Source: an uncultured Flavobacteriaceae bacterium (GTDB taxonomy: Bacteria; Bacteroidota; Bacteroidia; Flavobacteriales; Flavobacteriaceae). Taken from it: a stretch of 64,000 nucleotides of DNA. The stretch is from assembly GCA_947495135.1 (NCBI GenBank), contig CANLXN010000003.1:248001-312000 (forward strand), read 5' to 3'. A program made the translations under genes and the position numbers. Below the pieces are notes generated by a model. It was not told the origin of the DNA. It did not search any database and was given only the letters and a program-made list of their open reading frames with translations. Positions 54,850-64,000 of this stretch are shown here, piece after piece (the first letter of the stretch is position 1; each line of letters begins with the position of its first letter).

Positions 54850-57714
54850 ATGAATACTCCTCCTTCTTTTAACGCAGGACGTGCGAACCATCATATTCCT
54901 TTTATATTTTTCTTTTTTCTCTTTTTTTTCAGTTTTACTTCTTTTGCACAAACTCAAATAGATTGTGCAGATGGGCCGGTAAATGACACTTACTGTTACG
55001 GTGATAATGATACTACTGAAATTGGCTTTCAAAGTAGTACTGGTTTTCCAATGAGGCTAACATTTAACTCTGGTTTAGTAGAGGCAAACCTAGACGAACT
55101 TGTTGTACTTGACTCAGATGGGGTTACCAATCTAAATACTGACAATCCGTATGGAAATAATGGAGATCTTTCTGGACTCACTTTTATTTCCTCTGGAGAT
55201 ACCATCTCGTTTATCATTACATCAGATGGTTCTATTAGTTGTCAAGGTACGGGCCTTGAAATTATTGATTACACGGTAGAATGTCTAGACTGTCAGTTCC
55301 CGTCGGCTACTTTTGAACCGTTATCAGATTGTACTTTGAGTACAGATTTCACGGTAGACGTGGACGTGACAGACCTCGCCGGAGCCAGTTCTTTAACTAT
55401 TAGCGACGACCAAGGAAGCCCTGCCCAAACAGTAACACAAACAGGGATTGTTAATTTTGGCCCCTACCTCAACGGGCAAACAGTACTATTTACTGTGGTA
55501 AACGACGATAACACAACCTGTGCCATTTCGAGTGAAGCTATCACCGCATTTTGTCCAGGAGGATGCACACTGCTAAATGCAGGGGAAGACATTGTTCTGG
55601 ATTGTAATGAACCTTGCGCTACCCTTTCTGCGGAAATTATTGCCGTTCCCCAAGTTACAACTTCCTCTTATAGAATTCAGGGTCCGTTATGCGATATCCC
55701 TCCAGTTACCGGAGGAACACCTACTAATTTAGAAATAGACGATGAATGGACTGGTGTGATCGATCTTGAATTTACCTTTAATTATTTTGAAACCGACTAC
55801 ACACAAATAGTAGTTGGAGCCAATGGTCAAATTTCCTTTAATACCTCTTTGGCCGGTGGTCAAAACTTTTGGTCAATGGATCCAGATGATCAAATTCCAT
55901 CCAACGACGAAAGTTTTCCATTTAATACTATTTATGGAGCATTCCATGATATGAATCCTGCCATTAACTCAGATCCAGAGCGAGTTAATTATTTTGTAAC
56001 TGGAGACGCTCCGTATAGAATTTTTGTACTCAATTTTAATGATGTTCCTCATTTTGGAACTCAATGCGATGGTACGTTCTTTACCACGCAACAAATTCTT
56101 TTATATGAGTCGCTCAATGTAATTGACGTAAATATTATCGACAAGCCAAGCTGTCCAGATTGGAACGATGGATTGGCAGTAATCGGTCTTCAAGGAAATA
56201 ATATTACTGAATTTAGCGTACCTCCTACCAGAAATACAAGCGTTTGGGAAGCAACTAATGAGAATTGGAGATTTGTTCCAGACGGAGAAGTGGTTGGAAC
56301 CAATAGCTTCGAATGGCAAGATGAAACAGGCGCTGTAATAGGAACTGATCCAATTTTAGAGGTATGTCCTTCTGAAGATACTACATACACAGCGGTTCTT
56401 ATACTAGAGAACCCAGATGGAACAACCGAAGTATTAACAGATGATGTATTTGTCGATTTCAATGTGAGCTATTCTATAGAAGTGGGAGAAGATCAAATTT
56501 TCTGTGATCAAAGTTCTGCTTCCATCACGGTAGAAGTAACTGGAATCAATCCCAACGATGCTACCTATTTATGGAGTACTGGGGAAACAACCCAAAGTAT
56601 CGATGTGGACACCTCAGACAATTATACCGTAGAAGTAACATTTAATGATTGTACCCTAACAGATAGCGTAAACGTTATTTTAGAAGAAAGTCCGAGTTTC
56701 GAATTAGGCCCAGATATCAATACATGCTTTGAAGAAAATGATGTATTACTGGATGCTACGCCAAGCAATTACAGTACTACAGACGTTACCTTTGAATGGA
56801 GTAGAAACAGCGTTGTAATAGCTGGGGAAACCAATCCAACTCTTTTAGTTTCTGAAGTTGGAACTTATACGGTACTTGTGAGCTCTGCCAATTGCGACAA
56901 TCAAGACGTAATCACCATTGCTCCTACCAACGACATTGCAATCGAATTGGGAGAAGATTTCGAAACTTGTTTTGACGAAGAAGTAACTTTAAATGCAGCA
57001 CCGTCCAATTACGATCCTGCTTTGGGAACATATCAATGGAGCCTAAACGGCACTGTCATAGATGGAGAAACCACACCAGATCTCTTGATTACAGAAGCAG
57101 GAACTTACAGTGTTTTAGTAACCATAGGGATTTGTTCTGCTGAAGATACCATCATAATATCACCAAGAGATGATTTACAGATTAACCTTGGGTCCGACTT
57201 TAGAGCTTGTCCAAATGACACCGCAACGCTTACTTCTGAAACTTCTGAAACTGGAGTAACCTATGCATGGTTCTTAAATGGAGATCCTATCGCAGATGCA
57301 AACGAAAGCACTCTAAGTATTACTATACCCGAAACTATAGGTTCCTTAAATTATACGGTTGAAATAACTGCTGGAGATTGTTCAGGAACGGCAGAAGTTT
57401 CTATTCTGCCGTATGCCATTGGAAACTGTACTGTTTCCGAAGGACTTTCGCCTAACGGAGATGGAAGTAACGACTGTTTAGACTTAGAATTCTTAGCCGA
57501 TAGAGCAGGAAACTTCTCCTTAGAAGTATTTAATCGCTATGGTATGAGTATGTTCTCTCAAAACGGATATATAAATACCTTCTGCGGAATTTCTTCGGAA
57601 GGAAACGAACTACCAACTGGAACTTATTACTACGTTATTAAATTTGATACTCCCGATCAAGAATATGGCGAATTAAAAACGGGATGGGTCTACATTAACA
57701 GAGCCGAAAACTAA
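54850..57714 (+). CDS. Secreted Ig-like repeat protein with T9SS type B sorting domain, copy 1
   Basis: 954 residues. A very Phe-rich signal peptide (about 16-34) is encoded over homopolymeric T runs. A nidogen-like stretch (about 280-470) is followed by Ig-like repeats that each open with an L-G-x-D...C pattern (about 540-860), and a C-terminal gliding-motility-associated sorting domain (about 868-954, SPNGDGSNDCLDLEF, TGTYYYVIKF, TGWVYINRAEN). It is expected to be exported by T9SS and attached to the surface. It is followed by a paralogue, PorP/SprF and an OmpA protein in one run. Confidence 0.85.
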   Translation: MNTPPSFNAGRANHHIPFIFFFFLFFFSFTSFAQTQIDCADGPVNDTYCYGDNDTTEIGFQSSTGFPMRLTFNSGLVEANLDELVVLDSDGVTNLNTDNPYGNNGDLSGLTFISSGDTISFIITSDGSISCQGTGLEIIDYTVECLDCQFPSATFEPLSDCTLSTDFTVDVDVTDLAGASSLTISDDQGSPAQTVTQTGIVNFGPYLNGQTVLFTVVNDDNTTCAISSEAITAFCPGGCTLLNAGEDIVLDCNEPCATLSAEIIAVPQVTTSSYRIQGPLCDIPPVTGGTPTNLEIDDEWTGVIDLEFTFNYFETDYTQIVVGANGQISFNTSLAGGQNFWSMDPDDQIPSNDESFPFNTIYGAFHDMNPAINSDPERVNYFVTGDAPYRIFVLNFNDVPHFGTQCDGTFFTTQQILLYESLNVIDVNIIDKPSCPDWNDGLAVIGLQGNNITEFSVPPTRNTSVWEATNENWRFVPDGEVVGTNSFEWQDETGAVIGTDPILEVCPSEDTTYTAVLILENPDGTTEVLTDDVFVDFNVSYSIEVGEDQIFCDQSSASITVEVTGINPNDATYLWSTGETTQSIDVDTSDNYTVEVTFNDCTLTDSVNVILEESPSFELGPDINTCFEENDVLLDATPSNYSTTDVTFEWSRNSVVIAGETNPTLLVSEVGTYTVLVSSANCDNQDVITIAPTNDIAIELGEDFETCFDEEVTLNAAPSNYDPALGTYQWSLNGTVIDGETTPDLLITEAGTYSVLVTIGICSAEDTIIISPRDDLQINLGSDFRACPNDTATLTSETSETGVTYAWFLNGDPIADANESTLSITIPETIGSLNYTVEITAGDCSGTAEVSILPYAIGNCTVSEGLSPNGDGSNDCLDLEFLADRAGNFSLEVFNRYGMSMFSQNGYINTFCGISSEGNELPTGTYYYVIKFDTPDQEYGELKTGWVYINRAEN

Positions 57715-57722
57715 AAAAATTT

Positions 57723-60041
57723 ATGAAACTAAAACTACTGGCCTTATTAGTATTTTCATCTTTTTGGGGATACGCCCAAATTACTATTGATGAAAGTCTT
57801 ACAGTTCAACAATTAGTTGAAGATGTATTAATTAATTCAGATTGTGCGGAAGTATCTAACTTTCTGTCTTCTACCGGAACCGACTTTGGCGACGATAACG
57901 GAATTGCAGCCTTTGATGCTAACGGATCCGATTTCTCTTTCGAAGCGGGAGTTATTCTTTCCTCTGGAAATGTGGCTAATGCTCCAGGACCAAATTTCGA
58001 TATAAATAGCGATGGAGGTGGCGGCTGGCCTGGAGATACCGATCTCGAGACCTACACTACAGCAACTCAAACTAATAATGCTTCTTGGATTCAATTCGAC
58101 TTTATGGCTTCCATTAGTCAAATTAGCTTTGACTTTTTAATGGTTTCTGAAGAATACGACCAAAATTTTGAATGTGATTTTTCTGATGCATTCGCATTCA
58201 TTTTAACAGATCAAACCACTGGAGATGTTATCAACTTAGCAGTACTTCCAGGAACTAATATTCCAATTGAAGTAACTAACATTCGTCCAGAAGTACCGGG
58301 ACAATGCCCTGCTGTTAATGAAGAATATTTCGGAAGGTATAATTTCGAACCTTCTCCTAATACACTGCCTTTTATTAGTGCAGCAGAAGCTCCCATCGAT
58401 TTTAACGGACAAACACAAGTGTTAACTGCTATGGCAGATGTTGTAATTGGAAACCCTTACACCATCAAACTAGTAGTAGCAGACCAACAGGACACCGCTT
58501 TTGATATCGCTGTTTTTCTCGGAGCAAATAGTTTCAATATCGGAAACGTAGATCTAGGAGACGATATTTCTATTGGAAACGGAACTGCTGCCTGCGTTGG
58601 AGATATTATCAACTTGGAAATTGAGCTGATCGAAAATGCTAATTATCAATGGTTCAAAGACGGCGTTGCTATTGAAGGTGAAACTACCAATCTCTTGGAC
58701 GTCACAGAAGATGGACTCTACGGAATTGAAGTAACTTTTGCCATTGGCGACTGCGTGGCCAGCGACGAAGTTTTGATTGAATTTAGACAGGTAGCTGAAT
58801 TCGATTTAGGCGAAGCACAATTTCTTTGTGAGGGAGATCAAATCATTTTAGATGCGACCCCATCGAACCTAGACGATCTGGTAGTAGTCTTTTACAAATG
58901 GTTCAAAGACGGGGTTGAAATTGCAGGAGAAACTACAGAATTCTTAACGGTGAGCGAATTTGGATTATATTCCTGCCAAGTAATTGGAAATGGATGTCCT
59001 ATAACCGACGAAGTTGAAATTGCTCCGGTAGTATTCGCTGTAGATTTAGGCGGAGATCAAGAAGTATGTGATCAGGAATCTGTTACCATCATTGCCGAAT
59101 TAGATGGAAACATCGATCCAACCATAGCCACCTATTTATGGAGTACTGGAGAAGTAACTCCAGGAATTACAGTGGAAGAAAACGGAGATTATAGCGTAAC
59201 AGTTACATACAATAGTTGTGTAGAGACGGGTACCGCAAACATTACTTTTTCTGAAAACCCGATTATAAATTTAGGTGGAGATTTCGAAAGTTGTTTTAAT
59301 ACAGAAGACGTTTTAGATGCGTCTCCTTCTAATTATGATCCCGCAGAAGCTTCATATGTATGGAGTTTAGATGGTGTTGAAATTGCAGGAGAAACAACCA
59401 ACACACTATTCGTAAATCAATTAGGAACCTACACTGTGGTTGTAACCGTTGGGATTTGCTCTTCAACAGATACAGTTACCATTACTCCTAGGACCGATTT
59501 ATCAGTAGAGTTGGGAGCCGATTTTAAGGCCTGCCCAAATGTGCCTACCACGCTTACCGCTATCACCAACGAGGAAGATGCTTCTTTTGTGTGGTTTAAA
59601 AATGATACGCAACTTTCAGAAGAAACAAATAATACACTTGTATTCTCTATTCCTGAAACGGACAGTGGAATACAAATCTTTACGGTGCAAATGACTGTGG
59701 GAGATTGCGTTACAAGCACAGATATTTCTGTGATCCCTTACGAAGTGGATGTTTGTACTATTTCACAGGGAATCTCTCCAAATGGAGACGGTATGAACGA
59801 TGAAATCGATTTGGAATTCTTAGCAGATAGAAGTGGCCCATTTACCATGGAGGTATTTAATCGTCACGGAATGAGCGTATTTACTAAAAGCAATTATATC
59901 AACGATTTCAAAGGAATTTCAAGCGATGGTGTCGAATTGCCAACAGGAACTTACTACTATGTAATTACCTTCGAGACACCCGACGCAGAATTTGGCCCTG
60001 TAAAAACTGGCTGGGTTTATATCAATAAAGACGCAAACTAA
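57723..60041 (+). CDS. Secreted choice-of-anchor L protein with T9SS type B sorting domain, copy 2
   Basis: 772 residues: signal peptide, a 'choice-of-anchor L' domain (about 25-270, LVEDVLINSDCAEVSNF and FLMVSEEYDQNF), four Ig-like repeats (about 275-685) opening with the same L-G-x-D/C motif as in the preceding protein, and a C-terminal sorting domain almost identical in pattern to it (SPNGDGMNDEIDLEF, TGWVYINKDAN). It lies 8 bp after its paralogue, so the two are probably cotranscribed. Confidence 0.88.
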   Translation: MKLKLLALLVFSSFWGYAQITIDESLTVQQLVEDVLINSDCAEVSNFLSSTGTDFGDDNGIAAFDANGSDFSFEAGVILSSGNVANAPGPNFDINSDGGGGWPGDTDLETYTTATQTNNASWIQFDFMASISQISFDFLMVSEEYDQNFECDFSDAFAFILTDQTTGDVINLAVLPGTNIPIEVTNIRPEVPGQCPAVNEEYFGRYNFEPSPNTLPFISAAEAPIDFNGQTQVLTAMADVVIGNPYTIKLVVADQQDTAFDIAVFLGANSFNIGNVDLGDDISIGNGTAACVGDIINLEIELIENANYQWFKDGVAIEGETTNLLDVTEDGLYGIEVTFAIGDCVASDEVLIEFRQVAEFDLGEAQFLCEGDQIILDATPSNLDDLVVVFYKWFKDGVEIAGETTEFLTVSEFGLYSCQVIGNGCPITDEVEIAPVVFAVDLGGDQEVCDQESVTIIAELDGNIDPTIATYLWSTGEVTPGITVEENGDYSVTVTYNSCVETGTANITFSENPIINLGGDFESCFNTEDVLDASPSNYDPAEASYVWSLDGVEIAGETTNTLFVNQLGTYTVVVTVGICSSTDTVTITPRTDLSVELGADFKACPNVPTTLTAITNEEDASFVWFKNDTQLSEETNNTLVFSIPETDSGIQIFTVQMTVGDCVTSTDISVIPYEVDVCTISQGISPNGDGMNDEIDLEFLADRSGPFTMEVFNRHGMSVFTKSNYINDFKGISSDGVELPTGTYYYVITFETPDAEFGPVKTGWVYINKDAN

Positions 60042-60073
60042 AACATACAATTAATATTAAATAACCAATCATA

Positions 60074-60988
60074 ATGAAAAAACTGTCACTATTAGTACTC
60101 TTAGTTAGTCTACTGTGTATCGACATCGCCAGCGCGCAACAAGACCCGCAGTACACACAATACATGTACAATATGAACGTGGTAAATCCGGCATATGCAG
60201 GTTCTAAAGAAACACTATCCCTCACCGCTCTCTATAGAAAGCAATGGTCTGGACTTGACGGAGCTCCAGAAACCATCACATTTTCAGGGCATAGCCCAGT
60301 GACGGATGCAGTTGGTCTAGGACTCTCTGCTATAAAAGATGAACTGGGGCCAGTAAAAGAGACCAATGTGTTTGTCGATTTTTCCTATACGCTTCAGGTA
60401 TCAGATAACCTAAAACTAGCACTTGGGTTAAAGGCTGGGGCTACTTTTCACGATGTGGGTCTAGTTGATCTAGAGCTTCAGGATCCTAACGATCCTTTCT
60501 TTTCTCAGGATATCAATAATACCTATCCTAATGTTGGTGCAGGAGCCTTCTTTTACGGTGACAACTTTTATGTAGGTCTATCGGTTCCAAACCTTTTAAA
60601 CTCCGTTCATCTCGATGAGAACGGTTTAAAGTACGGAAGTGAGACCAACCACTACTTTGGAACAGCTGGTTATGTGTTCCAGGTTTCGGAAAACATTAAA
60701 TTAAAGCCATCGGTTATGGTGAAATCGGCTTTCGATGCACCTACCTCTATAGATGGAAATTTAAACGCATTATTTAACGAGAAATTTGAAGTAGGAGCAT
60801 CGTATAGATTGGACGATTCTTTTAGCGGCTTGGTTGGTTTCCAAGCCACGCCATACCTGCGTATTGGTTATGCGTATGATCATGTAGTTAGCGATCTAGA
60901 TGCAGTAGCAAACGCATCTCACGAGGTGATTCTAACGTTCGACCTATTATTTAAGAAAAAGACCTTACGTTCACCTAGATACTTCTAA
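60074..60988 (+). CDS. PorP/SprF family outer-membrane protein
   Basis: 304 residues with a signal peptide and a beta-barrel of the PorP/SprF family: DPQYTQYMYNMNVVNPAYAG after the signal, then KQWSGLDGAPET, and a C-terminal aromatic residue as in outer-membrane proteins. PorP/SprF proteins anchor or help secrete partner T9SS type B proteins, matching the two genes just upstream. Confidence 0.92.
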   Translation: MKKLSLLVLLVSLLCIDIASAQQDPQYTQYMYNMNVVNPAYAGSKETLSLTALYRKQWSGLDGAPETITFSGHSPVTDAVGLGLSAIKDELGPVKETNVFVDFSYTLQVSDNLKLALGLKAGATFHDVGLVDLELQDPNDPFFSQDINNTYPNVGAGAFFYGDNFYVGLSVPNLLNSVHLDENGLKYGSETNHYFGTAGYVFQVSENIKLKPSVMVKSAFDAPTSIDGNLNALFNEKFEVGASYRLDDSFSGLVGFQATPYLRIGYAYDHVVSDLDAVANASHEVILTFDLLFKKKTLRSPRYF

Positions 60989-61012
60989 TAGCTAAAATTT
61001 AATTTCATTACA

Positions 61013-62899
61013 ATGAAAAAAATATATACACTTCTTCTCATTTTCGCAGTAACATTAGGTACTGCTCAAAATAAAGACACTAAGAAAGCAGACGATCTAT
61101 ACGATCAGTTAGCATATACAGACGCGGCCGCAGCATATCAAAAGCTTTTGAAAAAGGGTAAAGCCGGACGATACGTTTTTGAGCGTCTCGCCAATAGCTA
61201 TTACTTCATTAACGACACCAAAAAAGCGGAAACCTATTATAAGCGTGTTGCTAAAGGAAGAAAAGCTTCTCCTGAAGTAATTTATAACTATGCACAAACT
61301 TTAAAGGCAAACGGTAAGTTTAGTGACTACAATACTTGGATGAAGAAATTTGCTGAAATGAGTCCAGACGACTCCCGTGCAGCGCAATTCATGAAAAACC
61401 CGAATTACGTTCCTCAAATTATGGACGATTTCGCTCGTTATGAAGCTAAAAATCTAGAAGATATTAATACCGAATACTCGGAATTTGGTGGGTTTCTTCG
61501 AGGAAAAGACTTTTACTTCTCTTCCGCTAGAAATACAAACCGCAAAAAATACCATTGGGATGAACAACCCTTCTTAGATGTCTATAAAGCTGAAGTAGTA
61601 GGAGGTACCATTAAAAATGCAGCACTTCTTGAAGGTGACGTAAATACTAAATACCACGAAGGAAATATTGCAATAACAGCAGACGGTAAGCGTATGTATT
61701 TTGATCGCAATGACTATTTAGACGGAAAGTTCGAAAAAAGTGAAGAAGGAATTAACCAGATCAATTTATACTGGACCGAACTTGTAGACGGAAATTGGAA
61801 AGGTGTTTTTTCCGCCCCATTTAACAGCAGCGAATACTCCACAGGGCATCCAGCATTGAGCCCAGATGGGAGTACGCTATACTTTGTTAGCGATATGCCT
61901 GGAGGAAAAGGTGGATCCGATATTTATATGGTTTCTATAGATAAGTCTGGAAACTTTGGTACGCCAAAAGCCGTTCCTGGAACTATCAATACCGAAGGAA
62001 AGGAAGTGTTTCCGTTTATTGATACAGATGGAAATTTATACTTCTCAAGTGATGGACATATGGGACTAGGTGGTTTGGATGGTTTTTATGCTGAAGCAAT
62101 TGCTACTGGTTTTAAAAGCCCAGTAAACCTTGGAAAAGGAGCTAACTCAGAACAAGATGATTTCGCATTTAGTTACGATCCAACTACAAAAACTGGATTT
62201 ATGGCTTCTAACCGAAAAGGTGGAAAAGGAAGTGATGACATATATAGCGTTACGGGCGTGGAACCGCCTTGCGAAGTAAGCATGGATGTAAATGTAATTA
62301 ATGAATACACTAAAGAACCTATTTTTGGGGCACGTTTAGATCTTTATGACAATCAAGAAAATAGGTTAAGTACTAAAACTTCAGGCGAAGATGGACACGG
62401 AACGCTCTTGGCCGAATGTGAAAAGGAACATATTATTCAAGCCGTATTTACTGGTTTTGAAAGTAATGCACTTACTGTAGAGGCAAGCCCAAATGGATCT
62501 ATCACTAGAACGATTGAATTGCGTCCTATCGAAGCAATTATTGTGGACGATAAAATTGAATTAGATCCTATTTTATTCGATTACAACAAGCACAATATTA
62601 AGCCGCAGGCAGCATTCGAATTGGATAAGTTAGTTGGTATCATGAAAAAGTATCCAAATATGGTAGTGAAAGTAGAATCGCATACAGACACTCGTGGTAA
62701 AGCGAAGTACAACCGAGATCTTTCGGAAAAACGTGCGCAATCTACCGTACAATACGTGATTTCTCAAGGAATAGAAGCGGAGCGAATTAGCGGACAAGGT
62801 TTTGGATTAGACAAACCCGCTGTTAACTGCGGTAGTGGATGTACAGATGATGATCACCAAAAGAACAGACGCTCTGAGTTTATTATTGTGAGCAGATAA
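61013..62899 (+). CDS. OmpA-family protein with TPR and PD40 repeats (PorE/SprE-type)
   Basis: 628 residues: signal peptide (about 1-19), TPR segment (about 25-120), PD40-type beta-propeller (about 150-420, GHPALSPDGSTLYFVSDMPG), a carboxypeptidase-regulatory-like beta domain (about 425-505), and a C-terminal OmpA peptidoglycan-binding domain (about 515-625, FDYNKHNIKPQA and SHTDTRG). This build is typical of the protein linking PorP/SprF-type outer-membrane partners to peptidoglycan. It ends the T9SS cluster before a strong terminator. Confidence 0.93.
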   Translation: MKKIYTLLLIFAVTLGTAQNKDTKKADDLYDQLAYTDAAAAYQKLLKKGKAGRYVFERLANSYYFINDTKKAETYYKRVAKGRKASPEVIYNYAQTLKANGKFSDYNTWMKKFAEMSPDDSRAAQFMKNPNYVPQIMDDFARYEAKNLEDINTEYSEFGGFLRGKDFYFSSARNTNRKKYHWDEQPFLDVYKAEVVGGTIKNAALLEGDVNTKYHEGNIAITADGKRMYFDRNDYLDGKFEKSEEGINQINLYWTELVDGNWKGVFSAPFNSSEYSTGHPALSPDGSTLYFVSDMPGGKGGSDIYMVSIDKSGNFGTPKAVPGTINTEGKEVFPFIDTDGNLYFSSDGHMGLGGLDGFYAEAIATGFKSPVNLGKGANSEQDDFAFSYDPTTKTGFMASNRKGGKGSDDIYSVTGVEPPCEVSMDVNVINEYTKEPIFGARLDLYDNQENRLSTKTSGEDGHGTLLAECEKEHIIQAVFTGFESNALTVEASPNGSITRTIELRPIEAIIVDDKIELDPILFDYNKHNIKPQAAFELDKLVGIMKKYPNMVVKVESHTDTRGKAKYNRDLSEKRAQSTVQYVISQGIEAERISGQGFGLDKPAVNCGSGCTDDDHQKNRRSEFIIVSR

Positions 62900-62948
62900 G
62901 GAGTTTTTAATCCCCGCAAACGGCTAACCAAAAAGAGCCAAAAAAGAG

Positions 62949-62979
62949 CCCTCACTTAATTGTGAGGGTTTTTTGTTTT
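62949..62979 (+). terminator. Intrinsic terminator of the T9SS cluster
   Basis: A 7-bp perfect stem CCCTCAC/GTGAGGG with a 6-nt loop, then six T and a second T run. Confidence 0.85.
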
Positions 62980-63011
62980 TGATTGTGACCGATTTATACT
63001 AATTATGCACC

Positions 63012-63575
63012 ATGAAACTATTAAATTTTTATTTTATTCTTTTCTGTTTTGTCCAATTACACGCCCAACCAAAAACTATTAAAACTCCAGATAGCGTTAT
63101 TCCATGGAATGCATCCCTTCAATTGAAATGGATAGACTTTGAGGGTACAGCCAATAAAAATTTGTTTGGAAGAGCATTGACAAGCTATAAGATTGACGTT
63201 ATTCCAGAAAACGTATTAGTTGATGAGGATGACAATATCCAAGGATATGAGCGGCTCACTGTGCAAGCTCGCTTTTATAAAAAACAGTCCTGGACTACAA
63301 CCAAAGTAAATTCCATTCTTGCCCATGAGCAACTTCATTTCGACATCGCCGAATTATTCGCACGCAAGATTCGACAACGATTTATGGATCTTAAGAAAGG
63401 TAATCAGAGAAAATTCTCCGCCTATTGGGAAGCCTATAGTTTGTTCTGGAAACAGTGTAGAATATATCAAAAACGGTTCGATGCAGAGACCAATCATGGT
63501 CGGAACACCAATGCCAGTATAATCTGGGCGGAAAGAATCTCTGGAGAATTAAACCTATTGCAAGCGTTTGAATAG
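63012..63575 (+). CDS. DUF922 family exported zinc-dependent protease-like protein
   Basis: 187 residues with a signal peptide (LHAQ). The zinc-protease motif H-E-Q-L-H lies near residue 101, followed by FDIAELFARKI with the third ligand probably Glu or Asp. DUF922 proteins are predicted metallopeptidases, with no established substrate. It has no close operon partner; a terminator separates it from the cluster upstream. Confidence 0.82.
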   Translation: MKLLNFYFILFCFVQLHAQPKTIKTPDSVIPWNASLQLKWIDFEGTANKNLFGRALTSYKIDVIPENVLVDEDDNIQGYERLTVQARFYKKQSWTTTKVNSILAHEQLHFDIAELFARKIRQRFMDLKKGNQRKFSAYWEAYSLFWKQCRIYQKRFDAETNHGRNTNASIIWAERISGELNLLQAFE

Positions 63576-63625
63576 AGAAAAATCTCAACTTAATTCTTTT
63601 TCGACCCAACCACTTTGAACGGGTT

Positions 63626-64000
63626 TTACAACTTATACTGCACAAAAAGAACCTCCTCGGCATCCGAGTTAAGGTCTAAATCCATACTAAAGCCGTTGTT
63701 TTCAATATCACGGATAAGTGCCCCTGAAATGTGCAGGATTTGCTGTCCCGTTTCTGTTTCTGAAATAGTGTATCCATAAGGAAGAAATTCAGAAATATTC
63801 CCTAATTGTGGTTCTGTTAGGCGTATTTCATTCATCAACTCCTCTTTATCGTAACCAAAGAGTTCATTATTTAAAAGACCTTTGACACCGTCGAGGTTTT
63901 TATTTTTTAGATGACTCACTAGCTTTTGTGCTACCTTCATTCGTTGATCTACTCGTTCTAACTGCTCGGTAGAATAACGGTAACGCTCCTGTGTACCACC
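63626..64000 (-). CDS. Hypothetical protein, C-terminal part (cut by window edge)
   Basis: The frame is open from base 64000 to the stop at 63626, giving at least 124 residues; the internal Met at 63940 is not necessarily the start. It is a mixed alpha/beta, acidic sequence without a recognised motif (TISETETGQQILHISG; ends LFVQYKL). The gene is convergent with the DUF922 gene. Nothing about function can be said. Confidence 0.55.
   Translation of the reverse strand, partial: GGTQERYRYSTEQLERVDQRMKVAQKLVSHLKNKNLDGVKGLLNNELFGYDKEELMNEIRLTEPQLGNISEFLPYGYTISETETGQQILHISGALIRDIENNGFSMDLDLNSDAEEVLFVQYKL

Noticed and set aside
1-64000. tRNA, rRNA, CRISPR or insertion sequences
   Set aside because: Read for tandem repeats, terminal inverted repeats with transposase frames and RNA genes; none convincing, although a structural RNA scan was not possible here.

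Overview
The window reads as a chromosomal segment of a marine-type flavobacterium (Bacteroidota, Flavobacteriaceae). It is AT-rich, lacks strong Shine-Dalgarno sites, and several genes are preceded by the Bacteroidota -7 box TAnnTTTG. It carries typical family markers: type IX secretion (T9SS) sorting domains of types A and B, PorP/SprF, a PorE/SprE-like OmpA protein, DUF1800/DUF1501, LytTR and AraC-type membrane regulators, and a ligase-associated DNA repair cassette. I saw no rRNA, tRNA, CRISPR array, transposase or phage gene.

Layout. 1-2.0 kb: aspartate kinase (cut by the left edge) and a GNAT acetyltransferase, divergent from fbp. 2.1-6.5 kb: a six-gene signalling operon with a coiled-coil protein, an OmpA-N-terminal-like protein, two Ras-like small GTPases, and after each GTPase a protein with the same sensor domain. 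The first of these ends in a kinase remnant lacking the phosphorylatable His. The second is a full histidine kinase ending in a receiver that lacks the phosphoacceptor Asp. 6.5-7.6 kb: TerB-like and transglutaminase-like proteins. 7.7-13.5 kb: exonuclease-ligase-Lhr-type helicase-PdeM repair cassette. 13.6-20.3 kb: TspO-like protein, class V aminotransferase, mfd, TlpA-like thioredoxin. 20.4-25.2 kb: two tandem copies of an AraC-regulator plus secreted beta-propeller cassette. 25.2-29.9 kb: yraN, LD-carboxypeptidase, DUF1800/DUF1501 pair. 30-37.8 kb: metG, an AAA ATPase plus PD-(D/E)XK-like two-gene module, RDD protein, tex, a histone-deacetylase-family gene. 37.9-48.9 kb: TPR/LuxR-type regulator, VIT-vWA protein, a secreted protein with a lipoprotein, propeller histidine kinase with LytTR regulator, cupredoxin. 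49-54.7 kb: recQ, ssb, DUF2306, a structured flavobacterial repeat, hflX, an EEP nuclease. 54.8-64 kb: T9SS surface-protein cluster, DUF922 protease, and a gene cut by the right edge.

Main points for a second look: (1) the GTPase/sensor-kinase operon, where a [GTPase + sensor] unit has been duplicated and several catalytic residues are lost in pieces predicted to signal by binding; (2) the overlapping AAA ATPase/PD-(D/E)XK-like pair between housekeeping genes, which looks like an unnamed defence-type module; (3) two promoters at about 40.2 and 42.5 kb with the same direct repeats at 21-bp periodicity and identical spacing to the -7 box, suggesting co-regulation, perhaps by the LytTR regulator encoded downstream; (4) the duplicated AraC/propeller cassettes, each with its own diverged motif upstream of both of its genes.
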